A stretch of 64,000 nt of DNA, from contig ML681971.1 in assembly GCA_007922195.1 (NCBI GenBank), positions 18,548,369-18,612,368 of the forward strand, given 5' to 3'. Of this stretch, positions 1-12,975 are shown piece by piece. Numbering within the stretch: the first letter of the stretch is position 1; each line of letters starts with the position of its first letter. The notes below the pieces were generated by a model. That model saw only the letters and a program-made list of their open reading frames with translations, was not told the DNA's origin and did not search any database. The position numbers and the translations under genes are program-made. The stretch is from Podocnemis expansa. Lineage: Eukaryota > Chordata > Testudines > Podocnemididae.

Positions 1-90
1 ACAGGCTAGGGCAAAAAGATTGTGACCAATCGTGTGCTGTGAGACGGATACACCTATTACTAAATGTATCAGAGCAGCGCTCGAAGAACT
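1..90 (+). repeat. DIRS-type terminal repeat fragment (partial at window edge)
   Basis: The first ~90 bases match 20615-20700, the right terminal repeat of the DIRS-like element further on: both contain AGGCTAGGGCAAAAAG, GTGTGCTGTG, CACCTATTACT and then GAGCAGC. The stretch ends near a GCGCTCGAAGAA motif that also occurs at 20420. The rest of this copy lies outside the window. Confidence 0.6.
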
Positions 91-714
91 ACTGCGTCCC
101 AGAGCAGAGTGAAACTGTGAACCAACACAGGTTCTAACAAGGTCCCCATCTGAAGGCGAGTGGATAGCCCCATTGTGTTGAAGCCTTATGCACAGTGACA
201 GGGGGCACCAGACCAGGCAGGAAGGACTACCACCCCTTCAGTCACAATATTGTGGACAATTGTGTGGTCATGGAAACTCATGCAGACTCAGGGAGCAGAT
301 GAAATGCAGAGGTGAAAGTGGAACCTAGAGGGGCTGCTTCAGTTCCTGGGATTTGGCAGAGGAGAAGGGAGCTGGACCTTGAGGGACTTGGACAGGCTCA
401 GCAGCAGATAGGAACTTCCAGGACCTCTCTTTCCAGTCTGGTATTCTCTCTTCTCCTTCCCCTGTCCCAACACTTCCATCTCATTTCTCCACCCAGTCAC
501 CCCCCCAATTGCAAGAAGCTCCCACACATACCCTCCAGGCTACTACATGCCATTTTAGAGACTTCACATACTTCCTGATCTCAGACAGGAGTATGGCATG
601 TGGGATCACCCTCTGCACGTTCCATGTAGGTGATCGCAAATTAGATGTGTAGATTTGAGATGCAATAGAAGCCCCAAGAGAAAGGATGAAAGCCATGAGG
701 GACTCCCACCCCTA
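91..714. other. No recognised gene or repeat
   Basis: Mixed-composition sequence. Open frames on both strands (for example 481-696 minus, 71 codons) lack recognisable domains and do not look coding. Confidence 0.4.
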
Positions 715-2340
715 CAGCCAGAGCCATCCCTAGGATATGGCGAGCAGGGCAGCCGCCCAGGGCCCCGCAGGGCCCTCACTGCTGCACCCCTATGCCAGGG
801 ACTGGCATGACTCAGTCTCCCGTGGGGAGCCCCAAATGTTTTTCACCAGCAGATGCAGAATAGCTCAGCCACCTGCTGCCCCTCCCCCTGGAGCCTGCAC
901 CTGAGCGATTAGCTGGAGGGGAGAGAGAGGTTTAACCCTTTCCTCCTCCAGCAGACACTGGTAGCACCAGGCCAGGGAACACACAGCCAGGTAAGTACTG
1001 TGGGGAGGCATGGGGTGTGGTGGGACCCTGAGCCTGAGCCAAGGGGGAAGTTGGCTAGGGATCTTCTGCCCCCCCCACCCCCCAACCCAAAGGCCCTGGG
1101 TCAGGCCAGCAGCCAGGCTGGAAGTAGGGGTCTGGGGGACCTGGGAATCCAGGACTCCCTACAGGCCCCAGATCTCACCAGGCCAATGTGGGGCAGGTGG
1201 CCAGGGATCAGACCCACCTGGGCCTTGGGTCAGGCCAGTGGCCAGGCTGGAGGGGACTAAGGATCCCGGACTCTCCCTGGGTCTGAAGTCACATTTGGCT
1301 AAAGGGGGGCAGGTAGACCAGGGATCATACTGGTGGCCAGGCAAGAGGAGGTTGGGCGGCCCAGGAAGCCCCACCACCACCCATACCCTAGGATGGCAGG
1401 CAGGCTGGGCCAAGGAGTGACCCCCCCCCCCACTGCCCCGCCAGATGGTGAGGCTAGATAGCAGGCAGGGCCAGGGTCATTTCCACCTAGCCCAGGTGGC
1501 AGGGCTGGGGGGCCCAGGAGGCAGGGTAGGCCAAGGGTCACCTCCCACAAGCCCAGGTGGTGAAGCTGGGTGGGCAAGCCAGGCCACAGGCCCCCCCCAC
1601 CCTTTCCACAAGCCCAGGCAATGAGGCTGGGGGAGACCTGGCTAGTGGTCACCCCACAAGCTTAGGTGGCGTGGCTGGGCCGCCAGCAGGTGGGCTGGGC
1701 CATGGGTCACCTCCCCTAAGCCCAGGTGGCAAGGTCAAGGTCGCCCCCTCCTCCCCAATGCTCAGGGGATGAGCCCCAGGGGGCAGACCTGGGTGCAATC
1801 ATTCCCTTCCAAAGCCAAGGTGGCAGGGCTGGGGGGGCACAGGGGCCTGGCGTTGTCCACCACAAGCCCAGGCAGTGAGGTCAGGGGCCAGGCATCATCT
1901 GCACGCACCACTCCGCCAAGCCCAAGTGGGGATGCTAACAGACCGGCTGGACCAGGGGTTGTTTACCCCTGCCACCAGCCCGGGTGGCTAGGCTAAGATC
2001 ACAGGCCCCATCAGGGGTCAACTCCTACCCCTCCCTAAGCCCAGGGGGGCAAGCTGGGCCAGGGGTTACCTCCCCTCCCAAGCCAAGGCAGCAATGCTAG
2101 GGAGCCGGCGGAGCCAGGTTTGTGCCCCCCACCCCCCCAGGCTGCAAGGCCAGGAGTCACTCCCACGTGGCAGGCAGGTCCGGCCAGGGGTCTAACCCCA
2201 GGTCAGTGGGCAGATCTGGCTGGGGCCCCTCGCGCTAGCCCCAGGGCAAGGCTCAGGGGCAGCAGGCAGTCTTGGCCGGGCATCACCCCACCTCTCACTA
2301 GCCCAGGGGGCAAGACTGGGTGGCCAGCAGGCAGGCCTGG
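715..2340. repeat. GC-rich repeat tract with degenerate ~50-65 bp tandem units
   Basis: Variants of AAGCCCAGGTGG recur at about 1547, 1611, 1661, 1717, 1816, 1866, 1918, 1975 and 2036, each followed by CAGGCTGGGCCAGGGGTCA-like sequence, so the unit is roughly 50-65 bases and imperfect. The left edge (721) begins CAGAGCCATCC beside GGCGAGCAGGGCAGCCGCCCAGGG, reminiscent of the start of other CAG-ended hAT copies in this window, so the tandem tract may have grown inside a DNA transposon. No matching right end was found. Long frames here (for example 1010-1420) follow from stop-poor GC-rich repeats and are not called as genes. Confidence 0.5.
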
Positions 2341-2870
2341 CACAGAGCCTAGAGCAGCGCGTGCGGCGGGAAGGGGCCCCCCCGGCAGGGTGCGGCTCTG
2401 CCCACGGGCCACCCCGCGGATCCACAGCTTCCAGCGGGGCAGGGACCCGCGCTGCCGGATGGCGGCCCGGCCCGTGGGGACAGAGGCCTCGCCCCCGCGC
2501 AGCCGACTCACCCCGCGCCTGCCGCCCCCGGCCCGGCTCCCCACGCTTCCAGGCCGCGCAGGCGCCTTCGGTCGGGTTTAAAATTTCGCGCTGCGCCGGG
2601 ATTGGCCGCCCGCTCCTTCCGCTCCACCCCCCCCGCGGCTGTAATGGGCAGTCCCGCCCCCCCCCCCCCGCGCCCTATTGGCTCCGCCCGTGGGCGGCAG
2701 CGGAAGGGAGGTGGCTAGGCGCATTGCAGGAGGAAGGGGGGCGCAGTTTTAGTCTGCAGAGGGCTTGGGGGGGAGACCAAGCCGGGATAGTTGTGTGCAG
2801 CGAAAGCAGGGCGTGCCGGGGCACTGCAAGACTAACAGATCTGTTTGTTCTGTGCAAGGGTAGGGTTACC
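2330..2870. promoter_or_regulatory. CpG-island promoter, possibly bidirectional
   Basis: A dense run of CpG in an otherwise CpG-depleted window. It holds an E2F-like TTTCGCGC at 2584-2591 beside TTTAAA, two inverted CCAAT boxes (ATTGG at 2601 and 2677), and GC boxes around 2607 and 2684-2696. CCAAT boxes read 5'-CCAAT-3' on the minus strand, and reading leftward there is a strong donor-like GTGAGT (complement of 2506-2511), so a minus-strand first exon ending near 2512 and leaving the window is plausible. A plus-strand transcript, such as a distant FBXO39 promoter, is equally possible. No gene identity can be assigned from the sequence. Confidence 0.55.
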
Positions 2871-3117
2871 AGATCCTAAAGCCTGGAAAGGAGAACACTG
2901 GAGGACGCATGGGGAAAATGTAATATTAATGTAACATTTTCCTGTTTTTAGGGACACTTGCCCCTAAAAATAAGGTAGTCCATGGCATTCCAGCGTATTT
3001 AACCCCTACAAGTAAAAAGCCAGACAAAATCATATATTTTAAAATGCTTACCGGACAGAGGACGTGAAGATAAAAAGGAGGACATGTCTTCCTTTTGCCT
3101 GACATCTGGTAAGCCTA
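2861..3117. mobile_element. hAT-like MITE with TAGGGTTACCAGAT ends
   Basis: Terminal inverted repeats TAGGGTTACCAGAT and its complement (ATCTGGTAAGCCTA) bound 257 bases. TGCAAGGG at 2853-2860 is repeated exactly at 3118-3125, an 8-base target duplication as made by hAT transposases. No coding capacity; non-autonomous. Confidence 0.75.
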
Positions 3118-3125
3118 TGCAAGGG

Positions 3126-3668
3126 TAGCTTCCCTCCCAGGCGCTGTTCATAGAAGTAGGGAAGCAAGCAAAAAGCAAGAGGGTGTGAGGGCTCCAGGCA
3201 CTGCTCGCTCACCCCCCCCCCCCCTTGCATAGCAGGGGGCTGAAGCTATAAAACCAGGGCATCTGATCCCCCTATACAGAAGTGACAAGGCACGGCAGAA
3301 AAGTAGCCACGCAGGGAAGTGTGGGAGAAAAATCACCCATTGTCCCAGGTTTCCCCTTCTGACTCTCTGGAGTGTGAATGTGGAAGAGTTGGCCTTTAGC
3401 AGATGATGACCTCTAATCAGGGGGCATGCTGCCTTCTTGCATGTCATTCAACTGAGTGGGGAGTGCTATCCATCCTAGTGATTCCCCATTCACCTGCTCT
3501 GTAGCACAAATGCTAGTGGATGGAGGGATTTTCCCCTTGTACTTACACAAGTTCCCTTATCTGCTTAGTTTAGTTATGAATAGTTGAAGATGATCATTGG
3601 CTGCCTGAACTTCACCTGTTCTGATCAGCACCGGGAGATTTACATTTCCTTTGGGACCTCTGATCTGA
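3126..3668. other. No recognised gene or repeat
   Basis: Contains a C-run near 3213-3225 and short frames only. Nothing recognised. Confidence 0.4.
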
Positions 3669-3915
3669 AGAGCCCAGCACGGATGCAAATACATGGATCC
3701 GTATTCAACCTGCATCCACAAGAAATGGTCCATGGATATCCGTGTTGTAGATATAATGCGGATATCCACAGATTTGCAGGGCTCTAGCTCTGTACAGATA
3801 AAGATATGAGGATCTGTATCTGATCTGCATCCACAAGAAATGGTCTGTGGATATCCATGTTGTATCTGCAGATGCGGATATAATGCAGATATCCGCAGAT
3901 TTGCAGGACTCTACT
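3669..3915. repeat. Two tandem ~120 bp units with GGATATCC palindromes
   Basis: Unit one (about 3669-3785) and unit two (about 3786-3915) share GCATCCACAAGAAATGGTC, TGGATATCC, a GGATATAATGC core and an end ATTTGCAGG(G/A)CTCT. The outermost AGAGCCC / GGGCTCT are inverted, so it may be a duplicated small DNA transposon. Non-coding. Confidence 0.6.
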
Positions 3916-4126
3916 GATCTGGTTCCATGCCTCAGCCTAGCAATTAGCTTTAGTGGGGGAGACAAAGACATACTTTGAATAAAAACTAGCATAAAAGCTC
4001 AGTTTCTAAATACAACCATCAAGAAATTCCTTCCTTTGTAAAATCAGGGAGCATTACCAGTGTCGTAACCAAATTCCAGTTTAGCTAGTTGCAGTTCACA
4101 TCTAAATGCTCACTGCTCATTCAGCT

Positions 4127-4328
4127 TTGGAAAAACAATGAGCCCTGTGGCACTTGAAGACTAACAAATTTATTTATTGCCTGAGCTTTTGTGAAGCTTT
4201 CTTCAAGGCATCTGAGGAAGTGGGATTTTTCTCCCATAAAAGCTCATGCAATAAATTTGTTAGCCTTTAAGTGCCACAGGACTCATTGTTCTACTGAACT
4301 AGACTAACACGGCTACCCCTTTGGAACT
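4127..4328 (+). mobile_element. Penelope-like element, palindromic 3' terminal copy
   Basis: Two inverted arms: GTGGCACTTGAAGACTAACA at 4151 onward, and its complement before GCCACAGGACTC near 4272. The right end carries the family's 3' signature, ending ACACGGCTACCCCTTTGG. The short duplication CAGCT (4122-4126 and 4329-4333) may be the target site. Assignment to PLE comes from related copies here that still encode GIY-YIG residues. Confidence 0.6.
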
Positions 4329-4333
4329 CAGCT

Positions 4334-5580
4334 AGGGAAGATGTTTTTATTGCTTCCCATAAAAGGGAACCAGCCCACAGAACCTCAAGCAAAAGCAAAA
4401 TGAGGAAAATGCCACTTGCCAAGATAGACTTATCTGACAAAGCAGGTGTGGTACTTGCCATTTTTCACAAAAAGTCATGTCCTTATACAAGCCATACATC
4501 CACCCACCAACTCTTCCCCAAAGTCATGCAACACCAATATGAACCAACTACCGGGGGGGGGGGGGGGGCGTTGACGAACTGCTTTCATAGTTTGCACCAG
4601 ACTTCCTAATGAGGTCCACTTTCCTCTCCTTAGCCACCCTTCTACACCTGCACCAGACATGAGCAGTGAATTAACTCTTTGACTGCTGGCACCTGATCAA
4701 ACCTTTTGTGTATTTTAACATAATCTCTGTTTCATTACAGAAGAAACTGTGTTTTAAGGCTGAATGAAATTATCACACTTGCATCTTGCAAAGCATGTTG
4801 CTATGCACCCGGTGTTCATATAAAATGTAAGACTACCGTCATTATCATTAAAGATTTCCTCTGCCCCTTCCCCAATCCCTGCTGTGCATACATTTGTCGC
4901 ATTGCAGCCAAGAGTTGCATTTGCTGAAGGCTCAAGAGATAAGGGAAAGGAAGGGAAGGGAAGCAGAATCTGTCTGTACTGTGGGCTGTTTCCAGAGAGA
5001 TGAGGACTGACACAACAAAAATGAAGCTGTGGGAACCCAGAGCCACAAACAAAAATAACACAGTTGCATCTAACGTGCTGTAATTTTTCAGCAATCTAAA
5101 ACCACAGACATGGTTTGGTGGTTGACAGTGATCTAATTAAGGGATAGGTTCATGCACACTTTGAGTAATAAAGTGACCACAATTTTACCACAAGCAGCCA
5201 CAGGACCTCTGCGCCAACTCATATTTTTGCACAGAATACCTGTAATGGTGACACACAAGCTAGGCTCCAGGGGGAGTTAGGAACATAAATCTCACTGAAA
5301 TTCTATGGGTGTTGGGGGCCTAAATGGCTTAGGTTGCCTTTTGAAAAGGCTGGCCACAATCATCACTAACACTCTGGGCCAAATCCAGCATTTCCCCAGC
5401 ACCTGCTCTTACTGGCTTCATGAGAGCTTTGTATGTGTAAGAACAGCTGGATTTGTTGTTCAAAATCAATTTTAATCCACATGGTATTTAACATTATAAT
5501 GAACAGAAATGTGTGTGTGTGTAGGGGGAGGGAGACATTCATTTCAACATATTCTGCGAGTGGCAAGGTTTTGAATCAAA
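4334..5580. other. No gene recognised
   Basis: AT-rich sequence with a G-homopolymer near 4554-4568 and a short GT run at about 5511. Nothing coding is recognisable. Confidence 0.4.
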
Positions 5581-5589
5581 TCAAATACA

Positions 5590-5745
5590 ATAGTGGTTTT
5601 TAATCTTAGGGTTGGGACCCCCTGCCACCACTGCCAAAAGGCTGGAATGCTTTGCTCAAAGATGTAATTGTTGGGTCATGAGCATAAATAATTTTTCTCA
5701 ACTGGGTCCCTAGGCAAAAAGTTTGAAAATCCCAGATATACAGTA
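5590..5745. repeat. Degraded hAT-like dispersed repeat (low confidence)
   Basis: The left end AGTGGTTTTTAATCTTAGGG with GGGACCCC, and the right end AAAAGTTTGAAAATCCC, resemble the CAGTGGTTCTCAAxC type of amniote hAT repeat. No clear target duplication remains. Confidence 0.4.
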
Positions 5746-6008
5746 GAGTGTGTGCTGCTTATCAGGGCTTGATGCATAGAAAATGCAGGTGCAGAGAATC
5801 AGTGTGTTTATGTTGCCACAGAGGAAAATAACCCAGATACAAAAGACTCACTTTTAAACCATTTTCCCATAATATTTTTTTAACTTTATCCTCCTTTTGA
5901 AAATGAAAGTGGGCTGTGATGATGGGAAGCAGGCTATTTACCCTCAGTACCCAAACCACATTTTGCTTTACTTCTCTTTTCACTGCTGACATCTAGTGAC
6001 ACTATGCA

Positions 6009-6436
6009 GTAAAACAAACAAGGAGTTGTATGGCACTTAAAGACTAACAAATTTGTTTATTGCATGAGCTTTCAGAGGAGAAAAGCCCACTTTGTCAGAT
6101 GCTGTCAAGATGGGAGAACTAATAGAAGGGGGGGAAATAAATGCAAGGAAGTCATGGGATCAGATCACAACAGCAAATCAAAGCCATTGTTAAGATTCAA
6201 ATGCTGGGGGACAGCATCTAGAGGAAGATGAGGTCAAATCACCTGTTGTAATGGGGGGGGGGGGGAATCCAAACTCTCTATTAAGCCCTGAAGCAATGCA
6301 GTGAAATTTGCAAATAAATTCGATCGCCGCAGGTTCTCTTTGAAGCCTTGACATGGTATTCATCTGTCTGAGCAGTGCAATTAGCAAATTGTCAATGGAG
6401 TGATCAGGAAGATTGAAATGCTCCCCCCATTGGTTT
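6009..6436 (-). mobile_element. Penelope-like element: GIY-YIG C-terminus plus 3' UTR
   Basis: Reads on the minus strand. The reverse complement of about 6436-6270 encodes a PLE GIY-YIG tail: GEHFNLPDHSIDN, then RLQREPAAIEFICKF and SGLNREFGFP, the conserved end of the Penelope endonuclease. The 3' UTR follows with the family end (CTCATGCAATAAACAAATTTG, then GTCTTTAAGTGCCA) near 6011. A poly-G/C run at 6248-6264 lies just beyond the coding end. It is 5' truncated and has no start. Confidence 0.7.
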
Positions 6437-6655
6437 TAGAATGTTACACCCCCTTGCATTTATTTTCATTCCCTTCTGTAAGTTCACCCATCTTCAAAGC
6501 ATCTTACGAAGTAGGATTTTCTCCCATGAAAGCTCTATAGCCATTTGAAGTTGAAGTGATTTCTGATGTCAGATTTGTGCTCCTTTATTCTTTTGAGCAG
6601 AAACTTATCAGTATAGTTACCTACATCCCTTGGGCTTTCATCCACAACACACACA
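6437..6655 (-). mobile_element. Penelope-like mosaic: inverted 3' piece and upstream GIY-YIG half
   Basis: Bases 6437-6540 are a plus-oriented piece of the same 3' UTR found inverted at 6009-6135. The reverse complement of 6541-6640 encodes LLKRIKEHKSDIRNHFN, the RxxxHKSDIRN block of PLE GIY-YIG endonucleases, which should directly precede the GEHFNLP block. The two endonuclease halves are thus separated by an inverted fragment of the element's own 3' region. Confidence 0.6.
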
Positions 6656-6760
6656 AGTTCCAGAGGAGTAACCATGTTAATCTGGTTCAGCAAAACAAAC
6701 AGGGAGTCCTGTGGTGCTTTTAAAGAATAACAAATGTATTTATTGCATGAGATTTCTTAT
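6656..6760 (-). mobile_element. Penelope-like 3' end fragment
   Basis: Begins TTCCAGAGGAGTAACCATG, continues GGGAGTCCTGTGGTGCTTTT and AAGAATAACAAATG, and stops near TGCATGAGATTTC. It is the complement of the family 3' end and abuts the previous PLE piece. Confidence 0.55.
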
Positions 6761-7217
6761 ACCATTACAGAAGAATCTATAGCTTAAGTAGAGTTTTGAA
6801 CCATACAGAAGTTAGAGAAGAGGCTCAGCCTTCTTGCCCATGCAGGAATTGGGCTGTACACAACATTAACTGCAGTTGTATGCGTGTGTTTTTAAAACTC
6901 CAAAGTGATGGTGCTTCCTGTTAGGAGATTATCCATAGTCCATTATTATCTCTGTCCAGAAATTTGTGTAACTGTTTCATATAATTTCATCATTCCCAAC
7001 AAGACCCCCATTTGCACTGTTTCAAACTTATCTCTGTCCTTTGTGTGCATTATCTATAGATTTCTGCAGACCGATTTTTCTCCCACAGGGAATTTTCTTT
7101 ATAAGAAAGGGACAGGTGACCTGAATCTGCCTTGCTTCCATCAGCTTTTGAGTGCTACATCTCTATAGCTATGGTATCCTAAGATAGATGTGTGCACTTG
7201 AGACAGAGACAGTCTAA

Positions 7218-7449
7218 GGCTATGTCTATACTGAGAAGCTTGGTCGCACAGTTGTCCTGATGCAGCAGTGCTGCCCTAAGAGTGTTCCTGTAGTCAACAG
7301 GAGAAAGCCCTCCCATCAATGTAATAAAACCAGCTCAACAAGCATCTTTCCCACCATCACAGCGCTGCACAATACATATGTCACTTGTGTTTTTTCCACA
7401 TCCCTAAGCGTAAAGGTTTGGCCAACAGAAGTGCTAGCGTAGACATGGC
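7218..7449. mobile_element. MITE with GGCTATGTCTA / TAGACATGGC ends
   Basis: The ends GGCTATGTCTATACT and AGCGTAGACATGGC form an imperfect terminal inverted repeat over 232 bases. TAA precedes the left end as in other copies; the right flank has diverged. Other copies in the window have 3-base duplications, pointing to the PIF/Harbinger group. Confidence 0.5.
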
Positions 7450-7547
7450 TGGAATTTTAAGGATACCATAAAATCAAACAGGAATCAGTTGTACATAGAT
7501 TCCCCAAATCATCACATGCGATATTTGCAGTTCCTAGTGCTTGTTAG

Positions 7548-7953
7548 CAGAGGCGTCGCTGCCCTGGGAAAGCATGCAGTGCACGGCCCCAGGCCACGAC
7601 CCCTGCCAAGAGGCCATGCCCCCGGCCGGGGATGGGGCCGGGAGCAGCTGGGGCCGGGGCCGGGAGCGGCATCTGTGGCCGGGGGCGGCTGAGCCCCAGA
7701 TCCCCAGTCGGGGACTGGGCCACTGCGGCTGTGGGTGGCTGAGCCCCGGATCCCCAGCCAGGGACGGGGCTGCTGCAGCCGGATCCCTGGTTGGGGACGG
7801 GGCTAGGAGCGGCCTCCACGACCGCGGGCGGCTGGGCCCCAGATCTCCGGCCCAATTGGGCCAGAGACGGGGGGGGGGGGGGCGTCATACCTGGGGCACT
7901 GGCGCCAGGATTCAGGGCACGTGCCCTGTGTGCCCGGCGCCAGTGATCCCCTG
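7548..7953. mobile_element. hAT-like MITE, GC-rich, 406 bp
   Basis: Starts CAGAGGCGTCGCTGCC and ends CCAGTGATCCCCTG; the termini are inverted relatives (CAGGGG.. type). CTTGTTAG at 7540-7547 and CTTGTTAC at 7954-7961 form an 8-base duplication with one mismatch. The interior is CpG-rich, with a tandem CCCCGGATCCCCAGxCxGGGAC motif and a G-run at 7869-7885. Frames over it are not credible genes. Confidence 0.7.
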
Positions 7954-8179
7954 CTTGTTACAACTTTTGGCCTGCTTTCTTTCTTTATCATTTGCTGCTC
8001 ACCTTCTAGATATGTCATCTGTTGGGGATGGGGGAGGGAGAAGAATGTACTTCAGCCAGCCCTGAGAAACCCTTTTCACACAGATCCCCAAACATATAAC
8101 CCTTTCCCTCCCCTTTGCCTTTGCACTGCATAACACTGCTCAGCTATCTGCACCTACGATGAAGTCAAGCCTGGGCCTG

Positions 8180-8324
8180 TGACATCACAAAGGCTATCTC
8201 TTGCTCCCTGACAAAGGCTGAACTTCCTAGGCTGGGGGAAGAGGGAGGGTGATCATTGAACCCTGCAAGGGACAAATCAGAGGAGAAAGGCTGTTGGTGT
8301 CTGAATGCTTCCGAAACAGAGCAG
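8180..8324 (+). promoter_or_regulatory. Candidate FBXO39 promoter with CRE-like site and first UTR exon
   Basis: TGACATCA at 8180-8187 differs by one base from a full CRE. About 145 bases downstream, AGAGCAG|GTAATG forms a good donor at 8324/8325. The segment is outside recognised repeats and lies 1.1 kb upstream of the FBXO39 coding exon. CRE sites acted on by CREM are typical of germ-cell promoters and FBXO39 is testis-biased in mammals, but transcription here is inference. Confidence 0.3.
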
Positions 8325-8594
8325 GTAATGAACCATTTCTTGCATCACAAGTGTTTCTTGTCTCTTACTTTTATCATTCTCCATCAGGTCTCCTGAGTGT
8401 CAAAGCTATGTCCTTCCCATGGGATCACACCGTTCAAGCACTTCCGTTGTCCTAAATTATTGGCTCACCCAGTTGGTTGAATAACTTCATGTTTATTTTC
8501 CTAACTCACTGGATGGGACATTTAAATAGACCAGTTTCAAAAAGTATTTTGAAAATCTTCAGAAGGTTTTTAAAAGGGCCCCCTGAACTAGGCT

Positions 8595-8765
8595 AAAACA
8601 ATGGGAGTCCTGTGGCACCTTAGACTAACAGATTTCTTCAGGCACCAGAAATTTCATGGGCTCCAACCCACTTCACCTGAAGAAATCTGTTAGTCTACAG
8701 GGTGCCACAGGACTCTCGTTGTTTTTGCTGTACACAGACTAACATGGCTACCCCTCTGAAAATTT
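8595..8765 (+). mobile_element. Palindromic Penelope-like copy with 12-bp target duplication
   Basis: The left arm GTGGCACCTTAGACTAACAG with ATTTCTTCAGG is mirrored by CCTGAAGAAATC and TGTTAGTCTACAGGGTGCCA, leaving a loop of about 40 bases. CTGAACTAGGCT (8583-8594) and CTGAAATAAGCT (8766-8777) match at 10 of 12 positions. The right end is the usual CATGGCTACCCCTCTGAAA. Confidence 0.65.
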
Positions 8766-8892
8766 CTGAAATAAGCTGTGATTGTCTCAGAAGAGTTAAA
8801 ATTAGCAGATTTAGATAATCAGGGTTGATAATTTTCACAGTGCAAAGGAAAGCAACTCTTTGTACAGCCCCAAGAGCATCACATATTTCAAA

Positions 8893-9017
8893 GAAGTCAA
8901 AGTGGGATTTGCTCCCACAAAAGCTCATGCAATAAATAAATTTGTTAGTCTTTAAGTGCCACAGGACTCAGTTGTTTGTTTTACTGAACTAGACTAATAT
9001 GGTTGCCCCCTTGGAAC
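8893..9017 (+). mobile_element. Penelope-like 3' end fragment
   Basis: AGTGGGATTTGCTCCCAC hairpin, then AAAAGCTCATGCAATAAATA, GTCTTTAAGTGCCACAGGAC and the terminal GGTTGCCCCCTTGGAAC. No coding sequence. Confidence 0.6.
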
Positions 9018-9207
9018 ATCAGTTTTATTGATATTTTTCTGGAGTTTCTAGGGCATGCATAGACATAAAATGTAACAGATTGATACAGAAACCTTTGCAT
9101 CATTTTATCACTTGATGTTTAAGTTTTACTGAGTCTGAGAAGCTGAAGTTATGTCTTTGCTGTTGGTGTGATTGTACTCTGCTCACTGCTTTTCTTTTTT
9201 GGTTTAG

Positions 9208-9267
9208 GTTAGATGGCATTTTAGACCCAAGAGCTCATTTGGCCACCAACATTGGGATGTAAAGAGG
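9208..9267 (+). other. Candidate non-coding 5' exon of FBXO39
   Basis: A strong acceptor (TTTTCTTTTTTGGTTTAG, ending 9207) is followed by about 60 bases and a possible donor at AAAGAG|GTAAAA. It lies 170 bases upstream of the coding exon. Supported by splice-site strength only. Confidence 0.25.
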
Positions 9268-9425
9268 TAAAAAGGACGGATTTGTTGCTTTTGGATGTAA
9301 GGAGAAAGAAGTTTTGCCATGTGCTTGTAAGTTTCTGATCTGTCAAATAACATTAAACAAACTAGCCGCAGCCTTCCTGCTCTAGAGACAATCTAAACTT
9401 TGATTTTGCACCCAGTAGGAACTGA

Positions 9426-11659
<2,234 letters not shown>

Positions 11660-11836
11660 AAATTAACACTTGAATTCAACAACAGCCATGAGTTACTGGA
11701 TGAGGAGCTGCTGCAGCTTGTGTTATCATGCAAGAAGCTGTTTTTCCTAAAAATATGGGCTTTTGTCAGTGTTGCATTCGTGGAGAGGCTGTTACAACAT
11801 CAAGCAGACGGGAAATGCACCTTGCGAACCATGAAG
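11660..11836 (+). CDS. FBXO39: FBXO39, coding exon 2
   Basis: 59 codons in phase with exon 1 (KLTLEFNNSHELLDEELLQL, then VLSCKKLFFLKIWAF). This is part of the C-terminal LRR-like region. Acceptor CTAG|AAATTA and donor ATGAAG|GTAAAA are canonical. The reading frame is open and keeps the FBXO39 pattern of hydrophobic repeats. Confidence 0.92.
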
Positions 11837-12711
<875 letters not shown>

Positions 12712-12737
12712 GAGGTGTGCAATCTGTGAGGCTAAAA

Positions 12738-12743
12738 AATAAA
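12738..12743 (+). terminator. FBXO39: FBXO39 polyadenylation signal AATAAA
   Basis: Canonical AATAAA beginning 27 bases after the stop codon, which implies a very short 3' UTR. Confidence 0.7.
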
Positions 12744-12849
12744 GAGCAGTCATATCAGTCAAATTCCTGAATTCATCCTTTGAAGGAAGTCTATGGGAAG
12801 CTTAAATTTTAGTATTCGTGTTGCTGAAAGGGAAAGTCAGCCAAAATTG

Positions 12850-12975
12850 GAACAGGAGACTGCAGCCTAGTGAATAGGAAATGAGTAGGACTCTGGAGAC
12901 TTGGGTCTAATTCCTGGCCTGGCCACTGAATACTGATCTGGGAAAGGCACTGCCTCTCTCTATACTTTAATTTCC
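12850..12975 (+). repeat. MIR-like ancient SINE
   Basis: GACTTGGGTCTAATTCCTGG, then a GGCCACTGA motif, GGGAAAGGCACTGCCTCTC and a terminal AATTTCCCC follow the core/tail order of MIR-type SINEs. It abuts the DIRS-like element. Confidence 0.55.

Noticed and set aside
1010..1420. 136-codon frame in the GC-rich repeat
   Set aside because: Lies in an imperfect tandem repeat with equally long frames on the other strand and in other registers; composition artefact.
2120..2879. Overlapping 150-170 codon frames across the CpG island
   Set aside because: Frames on both strands over stop-poor GC-rich DNA; low-complexity Pro/Arg/Gly products with no domain.
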